Positions 1 to 6,658 of a stretch of DNA of 7,384 nt are shown here, piece after piece. Both the position numbers and the translations under genes were made by a program. Each line of letters starts with the position of its first letter. Position 1 is the stretch's first letter. The stretch is from Bacteroidales bacterium (GTDB lineage Bacteria > Bacteroidota > Bacteroidia > Bacteroidales > UBA4181). The notes beneath the pieces are model-generated. The model saw only the letters and a list, made by a program, of their open reading frames with translations. It searched no databases and was not told where the DNA came from. Location of the stretch: NCBI GenBank assembly GCA_028700615.1, contig JAQVSH010000082.1, forward strand, positions 1 through 7,384. Direction: 5' to 3'.

Positions 1-1
1 T

Positions 2-565
2 TTTCTGGGATATAACCCCCTGCCTGCGGCCCTGGAGGTCAAAGTAAAAGCTGATTATTCACATCCCGACAGCATGGCGAGGGTCGCGGCCGCTTTTCAA
101 AAACATAAAGAAGTTTCGGAAGTAGTTTATCAAAAAGACCTGGTGCAAATGCTGTCCGAAAATGTTCGGAAACTAAGTTTTATATTTCTTATATTCAGCG
201 GACTTCTTATCACCATTGCGGTTTCCATCATCAACAATTCTGTCAGGCTTACCGTATATTCCAAACGATTTTTACTGAAAACCATGCAGTTGGTGGGCGC
301 CACTCCCTCATTTATCAGAAAACCATTTCTAAAACAAAGTATCTGGCTTGGGGTGCTGGGATCTACCCTGGCGAATATTCTATTGGCCGGGCTGGCATGG
401 TGGGCTAAAAACCAGGTAGACGGACTGATCGGACTCAATGATTTCCATATGATGGGTATTCTCTTTCTGGCGGTTCTGATATCGGGGATTTCCCTTCACC
501 TGCTATTTACATGGTCTTCTATCAACAAATATCTGCATACCAGAGAAGAACATCTTTATTATTAA
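2..565 (+). CDS. ftsX: Cell division protein FtsX, C-terminal part (5' end outside window)
   Basis: FtsX is the integral-membrane subunit of the FtsE-FtsX ABC-type complex, which acts at the division site and in other bacteria controls peptidoglycan hydrolases. The reading frame is open from base 2, giving 187 visible residues; the ATG at 74 is internal and not the start. The visible part begins at the end of the extracytoplasmic domain with an NPLPAALEV segment typical of FtsX. A stretch containing EVVYQKDLV follows, then three hydrophobic segments: FIFLIFSGLLITIAV, then SIWLGVLGSTLANILL, then MMGILFLAVLISGISLHLLF. Between the first two lies the conserved cytoplasmic loop with QLVGATPSFIRKPF. 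The first transmembrane helix and most of the periplasmic domain lie upstream of the window. It heads the run of + strand genes seen here and is followed after 68 bases by a DUF3098 gene, the usual order in Bacteroidota. The family call is firm; the role is taken from the family. Confidence 0.95.
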   Translation, partial: FLGYNPLPAALEVKVKADYSHPDSMARVAAAFQKHKEVSEVVYQKDLVQMLSENVRKLSFIFLIFSGLLITIAVSIINNSVRLTVYSKRFLLKTMQLVGATPSFIRKPFLKQSIWLGVLGSTLANILLAGLAWWAKNQVDGLIGLNDFHMMGILFLAVLISGISLHLLFTWSSINKYLHTREEHLYY

Positions 566-633
566 AAAACAGAAAACTCTTTGAACCAAATCAATACAAC
601 CCTGTTTCATTCATTTAAAATCTCATCTCGGTT

Positions 634-876
634 ATGTTAGACGAAAAACAAAACTTCCAGTTTGCTGTTGGCAAAGAAAACCTCATTCACATCCTCATCG
701 GAGTGGGACTTGTTGCGTTGGGATTTATTCTTATGAGCGGCGGCGGCTCAGATGATCCGGCCCTGTACAGTGAAAAAATTTTCAGTTTCAGGCGAATTAC
801 ATTGGCTCCGGTGATTTGTATGGCAGGCTTTTTGTGGATCCTCGTTGCCATCATGAAAAAACCTCGTCACGAATAA
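634..876 (+). CDS. DUF3098 family small membrane protein
   Basis: An 80-residue protein of unknown function that matches the DUF3098 family, found in Bacteroidota between ftsX and uppP. It has a short polar N-terminus containing FAVGKENL (about residues 10-17). A first membrane helix (about 18-35) ends in the glycine-rich SGGGSDDP motif. A loop with KIFSFRRITLAP follows, then a second helix (about 57-73) and a basic tail, KKPRHE. The SGGGSDDP and FSFRRIT(L/V)AP motifs are the family hallmarks. With two helices joined by a short loop, both ends should lie on the same side of the membrane, probably the cytoplasm given the basic tail. The start at 634 fits the family's N-terminus; no Shine-Dalgarno precedes it. 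It lies 12 bases upstream of uppP, so co-translation is likely. The neighbours suggest an envelope or division role, but that is inference only. Confidence 0.9.
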   Translation: MLDEKQNFQFAVGKENLIHILIGVGLVALGFILMSGGGSDDPALYSEKIFSFRRITLAPVICMAGFLWILVAIMKKPRHE

Positions 877-888
877 ATTGTTTTGTAA

Positions 889-1737
889 ATGAGTTTTTTA
901 GAAGCGTTTTTAATAGCCATTGTAGAAGGCCTTACCGAATTTTTGCCGGTATCTTCCACAGGGCATATGATTATTATCCAAAAATTACTTGGCATAGAAA
1001 GTTCTGAATTCATCAAAATATTTACAGTAAACATACAATTTGGAGCCATACTCTCTGTGGTGGTATTATACTGGAAAAGATTTTTCCGCCTGAACCCACC
1101 CAAAGAGACTTCTGAAAAACCTTCAAAGAAAAATTTTCTGGCCCGGAAAGCTTGGCAATTTGACTTCTATGTAAAACTGTTTATTGCATGTATACCGGCT
1201 CCTGTGCTGGTTATTCTGTTTGGAGACACCATTAACAGTATGCTGGAAAATGTATTGATTGTATCGGTGATGCTGGTGGCAGGAGGAGTTTTTATGCTTT
1301 TTGTCGACCGGTGGTTTAATCATCCTTCCGAAGATCAGACCATCACCGCCGGTAAAGCTTTTAAAATCGGTATTTTCCAGTGCATTGCGATGATTCCCGG
1401 AGTTTCCCGGTCCATGGCTACCATTGTCGGGGGCATGGCCCAAAAACTGACACGGGAAAAAGCCACGGAATTTTCGTTTTTTCTGGCTGTTCCCACCATG
1501 TTTGCCGCATCTGCATACAAACTGCTGGGTAACCTGAGTATGATCACAAAATCCGAAAATCTTTTGCTTCTTCTCTTCGGAAATGTTGTATCTTTCGTGG
1601 TAGCTCTGATGGCAATCCGTTGGTTTATCGGGATCGTCACGAAGTACGGATTCAAAGGATTCGGATGGTACAGAATAGGGATCGGAGCTATATTACTGAT
1701 TCTGTTGTTGTCGGGGGTTGAATTAAGTATTGTGTAA
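889..1737 (+). CDS. uppP: Undecaprenyl-diphosphatase UppP (BacA)
   Basis: UppP is an integral-membrane phosphatase that converts undecaprenyl diphosphate to undecaprenyl phosphate. This recycles the lipid carrier for peptidoglycan and surface polysaccharide export; overexpression of the family gives bacitracin resistance. The 282-residue product is of normal length for the family. The N-terminal catalytic region has the E-x3-E motif (E13 and E17) followed by FLPVSSTGH (18-26). The second signature, PGVSRS (170-175, with the catalytic-site arginine R174), is followed by MATIVGG. About seven or eight hydrophobic segments are visible. A charged loop rich in K, P and E (about 64-92) separates the first and second halves of the early region. 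The start at 889 places the E-x3-E motif at the usual distance from the N-terminus. Its TAA stop overlaps the ATG of truB by one base (TAATG), which suggests translational coupling. Confidence 0.97.
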   Translation: MSFLEAFLIAIVEGLTEFLPVSSTGHMIIIQKLLGIESSEFIKIFTVNIQFGAILSVVVLYWKRFFRLNPPKETSEKPSKKNFLARKAWQFDFYVKLFIACIPAPVLVILFGDTINSMLENVLIVSVMLVAGGVFMLFVDRWFNHPSEDQTITAGKAFKIGIFQCIAMIPGVSRSMATIVGGMAQKLTREKATEFSFFLAVPTMFAASAYKLLGNLSMITKSENLLLLLFGNVVSFVVALMAIRWFIGIVTKYGFKGFGWYRIGIGAILLILLLSGVELSIV

Positions 1738-2423
1738 TGGATTTTGCAGAAGGAGCGGTTCTTTGTTTTAATAAGCCCTACGGGTGGACTTCTTTTGACC
1801 TGGTCAGAAAAGTAAGAAACCTGCTTACCCGTCAGATGCATCTGAAAAAATTAAAAGTCGGGCATGCCGGGACACTGGATCCGTTGGCAACCGGAGTTTT
1901 AGTAGTTTGTACAGGCTCTTTTACCAAAAAAATTGATGACCTTCAGTGTCAGGAGAAAGAATACATTGCCACGATAGAGGTGGGCAGAACGACTCCTTCT
2001 TTTGACCTGGAAAAAGAAACCGATGCCGTATACCCTTTTGAACACATTACCAGGGAAAAAGTCATGGAAGTCATTCAGAGCTTTATCGGTGAGTCAGACC
2101 AAATCCCCCCGGTATTCTCCGCCAAAAAGATGGCCGGAAAACGGGCATACGAGTTTGCCAGAGAAGGAGAATCTGTTGAAATGGAGGCCCGGAAAATAAA
2201 CATATCCGAAATTGAATTGTTAAAATTTGAACTCCCTGAAATAATACTTCGTATCCGGTGCAGTAAAGGAACCTATATCCGTTCACTTGCCAGAGACCTG
2301 GGAATCGCCCTGGAAAGCGGAGGCTGCCTGGTCGGATTGCAACGTACTGCCAGCGGAGATTTTCGCATTGAAGACGCTATAAACATGAAAGATTTTGAAG
2401 AATATATCAAGTCCCTAAATTAA
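1737..2423 (+). CDS. truB: tRNA pseudouridine(55) synthase TruB, short form without PUA domain
   Basis: TruB isomerises uridine 55 in the T-psi-C loop of tRNAs to pseudouridine and also helps tRNA folding. The catalytic motif GHAGTLDPLATG spans residues 42-53, with the nucleophilic aspartate at D48, the same number as in the E. coli enzyme. Downstream are GRTTPSFDLEKE (a Bacteroidota-type version of the second motif), FSAKKMAGKRAYEFAR, and the tRNA-binding motif with SKGTYIRSLARDLG. The protein is 228 residues, against about 314 in E. coli. It ends shortly after the GLQRTASGDFR segment, so the C-terminal PUA domain is absent, as is common in this phylum. The ATG at 1737 shares its A with the TAA of uppP, so ribosomes probably re-initiate here. 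It sits 11 bases upstream of queA, another tRNA-modification gene. Confidence 0.97.
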   Translation: MDFAEGAVLCFNKPYGWTSFDLVRKVRNLLTRQMHLKKLKVGHAGTLDPLATGVLVVCTGSFTKKIDDLQCQEKEYIATIEVGRTTPSFDLEKETDAVYPFEHITREKVMEVIQSFIGESDQIPPVFSAKKMAGKRAYEFAREGESVEMEARKINISEIELLKFELPEIILRIRCSKGTYIRSLARDLGIALESGGCLVGLQRTASGDFRIEDAINMKDFEEYIKSLN

Positions 2424-2434
2424 ATTATCCTGCC

Positions 2435-3484
2435 ATGAAGTTATCTCAATACCAATTTTCACTTCCGCCTGATTTGATTGCGCAATACCCTTCTTACAAC
2501 CGGGATGAATCCCGGCTTATGGTTCTTCACAGAGAGACAGGGAAGATCGAACACCGCATTTTCAAAGATATCCTGGAATATTTCAATGAGGGGGATGTCA
2601 TGGTATACAACAATACCAAGGTTTTTCCGGCCAGATTATATGGAAACAAAGAAAAAACCGGGGCAGAAATTGAAGTATTTCTCCTCAGGGAGCTCAACCG
2701 TGAACAACGGCTTTGGGACGTACTGGTCGATCCCGCCCGTAAAATCCGCATCGGGAACAAACTGTATTTTGGAGACAACGATCTCCTGGTAGCAGAAGTG
2801 ATCGACAACACCACTTCCAGAGGCAGAACCCTCCGGTTTCTGTTTGACGGTTCCTACGAGGAATTCAAGCAAACTTTATATTCCCTGGGTGAAACTCCCC
2901 TTCCCAGAACCATTAAACGTCCGGTAACTGCCGAAGACAAAGAACGATATCAAACCATCTTTGCCAAACACGAAGGAGCAGTCGCAGCTCCTACCGCAGG
3001 GCTCCATTTTAGCAGAGAACTTTTGAAAAGAATGGAAATCAAAGGCATTGAAAGTGCTGAGATCACCCTGCATGTAGGTCTTGGAAGTTTTCGCAGTGTC
3101 GATGTAGAAGACCTGACCAAACATAAAATGGACTCTGAAAGGATTGAAATCACTGAAGAAGCCGCAAACATTGTAAATCACGCCAAAGACGCTAAAGTAC
3201 AGGTTTGTGCTGTAGGCACCACCGTACTGAGGGCGCTGGAAAGCTCGGTTTCCACAACCTCAAGGCTCAAACCCTACTCGGGATGGACCAACAAGTTTCT
3301 CTTCCCTCCTTATGAGGCAAGCATTCCCACCTGCATGATATCCAATTTCCACCTTCCACAATCCACTCTTTTAATGATGGTTTCAGCCTTTTCAGGCTAT
3401 GACACCCTTTTAGACGCTTACCAGGTTGCCATCAAAGAATCCTATCGTTTTGGAACATATGGAGATGCGATGCTTATTCTCTAA
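2435..3484 (+). CDS. queA: S-adenosylmethionine:tRNA ribosyltransferase-isomerase QueA
   Basis: QueA transfers and isomerises the ribosyl group of S-adenosylmethionine onto 7-aminomethyl-7-deazaguanine at tRNA position 34, forming epoxyqueuosine, the penultimate step of queuosine synthesis. The 349-residue product is close to the E. coli length of about 356. Family motifs are present throughout: NNTKVFPARLYG (59-70), GAVAAPTAGLHF (181-192), HVGLGSFRSV (213-222), GTTVLRALES (261-270), SNFHLPQSTLLMMVSAF (303-319) and the C-terminal YGDAMLIL (342-349). The segment usually written HxMHSE reads HKMDSE (230-235), with aspartate where many homologues have histidine. The start is the only ATG near truB and gives the expected N-terminus, MKLSQYQFSLPPDLIAQYP. 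It lies 11 bases after truB and 14 before the GH3 gene, consistent with one transcript. Confidence 0.97.
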   Translation: MKLSQYQFSLPPDLIAQYPSYNRDESRLMVLHRETGKIEHRIFKDILEYFNEGDVMVYNNTKVFPARLYGNKEKTGAEIEVFLLRELNREQRLWDVLVDPARKIRIGNKLYFGDNDLLVAEVIDNTTSRGRTLRFLFDGSYEEFKQTLYSLGETPLPRTIKRPVTAEDKERYQTIFAKHEGAVAAPTAGLHFSRELLKRMEIKGIESAEITLHVGLGSFRSVDVEDLTKHKMDSERIEITEEAANIVNHAKDAKVQVCAVGTTVLRALESSVSTTSRLKPYSGWTNKFLFPPYEASIPTCMISNFHLPQSTLLMMVSAFSGYDTLLDAYQVAIKESYRFGTYGDAMLIL

Positions 3485-3498
3485 ATTGAGCCAAAATT

Positions 3499-5013
3499 AT
3501 GGACTGGATTACCCGAATTGTTTATAACGGACTGGGAAACAGACTGAGATCCATTGATGATTTTAAGAGAAACCCTCTTGATCAACAAGAACAGATACTC
3601 CGGAAACTTTTAGCCCAGGCACAGCATACGGCCTGGGGAAAACAATACGGATATTCGGAGATTCAATCCATTGCACAATTCCAGCGCCAGGTTCCTCTCA
3701 ATGATTATGAAGCCCTAAAGCCCTGGATTCGGCGAATGCGTTCCGGAGAAAAAGATGTTCTCTGGCCGGGTCTGGTTCGTTGGTTTGCTAAATCTTCCGG
3801 AACCACTCAGGACAAAAGTAAATTTATCCCGGTTTCAAAAGAAGCTCTCTACCAATGTCATTTCCGGGGCAGCGCCGGCTGTGTAGCTCTATATCTCCGC
3901 AACCATCCGGAATCCTGCATGTTTCGGGGGAAAAACCTGGTCATCGGGGGAAGCCACCAGATTGATGTCCTCAATCCGTCTGTACGTTCGGGAGACCTTT
4001 CCGCCATTATGATTAGCCATCAGCCTTCGTGGGTTCAGCCCTTCCGAACCCCGAAACCTGAAATCGCACTGATTCCCACATGGGAAGAAAAGTTGAAAGC
4101 AATCACTCCGGTGGTCATGAAAGAAAAAATAACCAGTATGGCGGGAGTCCCTTCCTGGAACCTGGTTTTCTTAAAAGAATTGCTCGAAAAATCAGGTAAA
4201 GAGGATATTAACCATATATGGCCCTCACTGGAACTATTTATTCACGGGGGAATCCGTTTTGATCCCTATCGGGAACAGTTTAAAAAAATGATCCCTTCGC
4301 AGGCCATGCATTACATGGAAACATACAACGCTTCGGAAGGATTCTTCTCCATACAGGACGATCCGAAATCCGCGGACATGCTTCTGATGCTTGATCTGGG
4401 TATTTTCTTCGAATTTGTTCCGGTATCGGAACTGTCTAAAAACGAACCGAAAGTACTTACCCTCGGAGAAGTTCAAACCGGAGAAAACTACGCACTGGTC
4501 ATTACCACCAATTCCGGACTCTGGCGTTATATGATCGGAGATACGGTAACCTTCACCTCATTGGCTCCCTATAAAATTGTAATTACCGGAAGAACCCGGC
4601 AATTCATCAATGCATTTGGAGAAGAATTAATGGTTGACAATGCGGACAAAGCCATTCAGTCTGCCTGTGAGCAGACCGGGGCTATCATCAGCGACTATAC
4701 TGCCGGACCGGTTTTTATGGACAGTAAAACCAACGGCGCTCATGAATGGCTGATTGAATTTGAGAAAGCTCCGACAGATTTAGGTATATTTACAGAGATT
4801 CTGGACAAGACCCTCTGCTCCGTCAATTCGGACTATGAGGCTAAAAGATCCCAGAACATTACCCTGAGAATGCCTGTGGTAAAAATAATGCCTGCCGGAA
4901 CTTTCTATGAATGGATGAAAAAAAGAAATAAATTAGGGGGTCAGAATAAAGTTCCCCGTCTGAGTAATCACCGTGAGTACATCGAAGAAATTTTAAATAT
5001 AAACCCACAATAA
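3499..5013 (+). CDS. GH3-family acyl-acid amido synthetase (auxin-responsive GH3-like)
   Basis: A 504-residue member of the GH3 branch of the adenylate-forming (ANL) superfamily. Plant members activate a carboxylic acid with ATP and join it to an amino acid; the substrates of bacterial members are largely unknown. Three ATP/AMP motifs are visible: SSGTTQDKSK (99-108, phosphate-binding loop), YNASEG (276-281) and YMIGD (344-348). The hinge region to the small C-terminal domain contains GRTRQFINAFGEEL (364-377). Near the C-terminus, GGQNKVPRL (480-488) holds K484, at the position of the conserved lysine of this superfamily. There is no signal peptide or membrane helix, so it should be cytosolic. 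The gene starts 14 bases after queA and ends 18 bases before a deoxynucleoside kinase gene, so it is probably co-transcribed with them. Family membership is secure and all key motifs are intact; the acyl and amino substrates cannot be told from the sequence. Confidence 0.93.
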   Translation: MDWITRIVYNGLGNRLRSIDDFKRNPLDQQEQILRKLLAQAQHTAWGKQYGYSEIQSIAQFQRQVPLNDYEALKPWIRRMRSGEKDVLWPGLVRWFAKSSGTTQDKSKFIPVSKEALYQCHFRGSAGCVALYLRNHPESCMFRGKNLVIGGSHQIDVLNPSVRSGDLSAIMISHQPSWVQPFRTPKPEIALIPTWEEKLKAITPVVMKEKITSMAGVPSWNLVFLKELLEKSGKEDINHIWPSLELFIHGGIRFDPYREQFKKMIPSQAMHYMETYNASEGFFSIQDDPKSADMLLMLDLGIFFEFVPVSELSKNEPKVLTLGEVQTGENYALVITTNSGLWRYMIGDTVTFTSLAPYKIVITGRTRQFINAFGEELMVDNADKAIQSACEQTGAIISDYTAGPVFMDSKTNGAHEWLIEFEKAPTDLGIFTEILDKTLCSVNSDYEAKRSQNITLRMPVVKIMPAGTFYEWMKKRNKLGGQNKVPRLSNHREYIEEILNINPQ

Positions 5014-5031
5014 AAGCTCCACACAGAAACC

Positions 5032-5646
5032 ATGTACATCGCTGTCGCAGGAAATATTGGCTCAGGAAAAACCACCCTGACGGAACTTTTGTCCAAACAT
5101 TACGGTTGGGAAGCGCATTACGAAGAAGTAGATGACAATCCTTACCTGGACGATTTTTATAAAGACATGCAAAGATGGTCTTTCAACCTGCAGGTCTACT
5201 TTCTGAATAAAAGACTTCAGGAAATGCTCAAGGTTAAATCAAGCAATAATACAGTCATTCAGGATCGTACCATCTACGAAGATGCACATATCTTTGCCGC
5301 CAATCTTAACGACATGGGATTGATGGAAACCAGAGATTTTAATACCTATTCTTCTCTTTTTGTGAGGATTTCTTCCTTCATCACCCCTCCGGATCTTTTA
5401 ATTTATCTCAGGGCTTCAGTCCCGGTGCTGGTCAATCAGATTCAAAAACGGGGAAGACCGTTTGAAGCATCGATCCGTATTGACTACCTGCAAAGGCTAA
5501 ATGAAAGGTATGAAGCATGGATCAGCAAATACCAGCTGGGAAAAATACTGATCATCGATGTAGATAAAGTGAAATTCTCGGAAACAAAAGAAGATCTGCG
5601 TTATGTCATCAACAAGATTGATGCTGCACAGCACGGTTTATTTTAA
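5032..5646 (+). CDS. Deoxynucleoside kinase (dNK/dGK/dCK-type P-loop kinase)
   Basis: This enzyme phosphorylates deoxyribonucleosides at the 5' hydroxyl in the salvage pathway, using ATP. The 204-residue product starts directly with the nucleotide-binding fold. The P-loop GNIGSGKTT spans 7-15. EEVDDNPYLDDFY (31-43) supplies the catalytic glutamate region. QDRTIYED (77-84) holds the DR(S/T) motif with D78 and R79. The arginine-rich LID, KRGRPFE, is at 139-145. This architecture matches the dCK/dGK/dAK family, not the zinc-binding thymidine kinase TK1 family. The preferred nucleoside cannot be read reliably; purine preference (dA/dG) is common among bacterial members. It is the last gene of the + strand run, and its stop codon crosses the stop of the convergent kinase gene by 9 bp. 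No terminator is visible after it. Confidence 0.93.
   Translation: MYIAVAGNIGSGKTTLTELLSKHYGWEAHYEEVDDNPYLDDFYKDMQRWSFNLQVYFLNKRLQEMLKVKSSNNTVIQDRTIYEDAHIFAANLNDMGLMETRDFNTYSSLFVRISSFITPPDLLIYLRASVPVLVNQIQKRGRPFEASIRIDYLQRLNERYEAWISKYQLGKILIIDVDKVKFSETKEDLRYVINKIDAAQHGLF
5638..5646. other. Tail-to-tail overlap of two convergent genes
   Basis: The TAA of the + strand deoxynucleoside kinase gene (5644-5646) lies inside the last codons of the - strand PfkB kinase gene, whose TAA is at 5638-5640. The shared 9 bases encode the end of both proteins. I see no GC-rich hairpin followed by a T-run on either strand in the surrounding 60 bases, so each transcript probably runs into the opposite gene. 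Confidence 0.9.
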
Positions 5647-6633
5647 TCCGGAGGCTTTGTTTATGATCTGCTGAACTCCTTTTCTAAGCAAAGGCCAAAG
5701 TGCAGGATCAATTTTCGAGCCAATTGTTTCTACCACTTTTGCAGACAACAACGAACCGATCTCCCCACACAAGGATATGGGAAGATTTTGTCCGATACCA
5801 AATAAAAATCCAGCAACGTATAAATCGCCGGCTCCCGTTGTATCCTTTGCCTGAGCAGACACAGGCGCAATTCTGTATACCGAGTCCCCGCATCCCGCCA
5901 GAGACCCGTTTTCTCCAATCTTTACCACGGCCATCTTACAATACCGGAGTAATATTTTCAGAGCCTGTTCAGGCTCTTCTCCGGTCAAAGCATAAGATTC
6001 TTCTTCATTGGCAAAAATCAGATCCGTATAATCCCGGACGACTTCCCAGAAGAGCTCTTTATTCTTAGAAACCACATTGGGGGAAGCCAGATCAAAAGCT
6101 ATTTTAAGTCCCGCGGATTTCGCCATTTTCAGAGCACTCCGCAGCAAATCGGGATCAAATGAAGTATACCCGTCTCCATACAACCAATCCGAACCCGAGA
6201 ACATCTCCTCTTTCAGATCAGCGGTAGACATATCAAGGGAAGCACTTAAAGAAGTAGCAAAAGTCCGTTCCGAATCGGGAGAAATAAAAGTAGCCGCCAC
6301 TCCGGTACTCCGATTGCTTTTGGCAAGCGCCAGCCTTACCCCGGCAGACCTGAGCGATTCTGCAAACACCTCTCCCAGAGGATCCGGTCCCACTTTGCCT
6401 ACATACAGACAATCCCCGCCCAAAGAGGCAAAACCATGCAGGGTATTAGCCACCGACCCCCCGGCAACCAACTGCATAGGCAGGCCCTTTGCCCGCTGAA
6501 GAATGAGTTCTGACACCTCAGGGGTAACCAATGTCATAGTACCCGGTTTTAAAGCAAGTTCATCCAGCAGAACCTCATTCTTCATCTCAATGAGGATATC
6601 TACAAGGGCATTCCCCAGTCCGGTTAAGTTCAT
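5638..6633 (-). CDS. PfkB-family carbohydrate/nucleoside kinase, adenosine-kinase-like
   Basis: A ribokinase-fold (PfkB) kinase that transfers phosphate from ATP to a sugar or nucleoside hydroxyl. The N-terminus, LGNALVDILI, and the overall pattern resemble the adenosine kinase branch, which makes AMP from adenosine; this specificity is inferred. The first PfkB signature, around GGSVANTLHGFASLGG and VGKVGPD, covers residues 58-84. The NEEE motif at 209-212 corresponds to the metal/phosphate NxxE site. The second signature, DTTGAGDLYVAGFLFG, is at 264-279 with the catalytic base D270. I chose the ATG at 6633, giving 331 residues, because family members begin just before the GxGNALVD strand. 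An in-frame ATG at 6720 would add 29 residues with no family-like character, encoded by the palindromic spacer. The gene follows serS on the same strand and overlaps the convergent deoxynucleoside kinase gene by 9 bp. Confidence 0.92.
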   Translation of the reverse strand: MNLTGLGNALVDILIEMKNEVLLDELALKPGTMTLVTPEVSELILQRAKGLPMQLVAGGSVANTLHGFASLGGDCLYVGKVGPDPLGEVFAESLRSAGVRLALAKSNRSTGVAATFISPDSERTFATSLSASLDMSTADLKEEMFSGSDWLYGDGYTSFDPDLLRSALKMAKSAGLKIAFDLASPNVVSKNKELFWEVVRDYTDLIFANEEESYALTGEEPEQALKILLRYCKMAVVKIGENGSLAGCGDSVYRIAPVSAQAKDTTGAGDLYVAGFLFGIGQNLPISLCGEIGSLLSAKVVETIGSKIDPALWPLLRKGVQQIINKASGLK

Positions 6634-6658
6634 ACTATAATAATTTTTTCTTAAATGG

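Noticed and set aside
130..438. Open frame of 102 codons on the - strand inside ftsX
   Set aside because: It is antisense to the conserved FtsX membrane domain and shows no motif of its own.
566..633. Possible promoter between ftsX and the DUF3098 gene, starting from TTTG at 580-583
   Set aside because: No TAnnTTTG element lies 19-21 bases downstream, so only half of the pattern is present. The 68-base spacer shows no strong inverted repeat either.
1335..1841. Open frame of 168 codons on the - strand across uppP and the start of truB
   Set aside because: It is antisense to two conserved genes and crosses their junction; no family motif is visible.
5640..5700. Possible intrinsic terminator for the convergent kinase genes
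   Set aside because: I found no stem of useful length followed by a T-run on either strand.
6077..6499. Open frame of 140 codons on the + strand inside the PfkB kinase gene
   Set aside because: It is fully antisense to a well-supported conserved kinase, has no recognisable domain, and has the low-complexity S/P/R-rich composition of a shadow frame.
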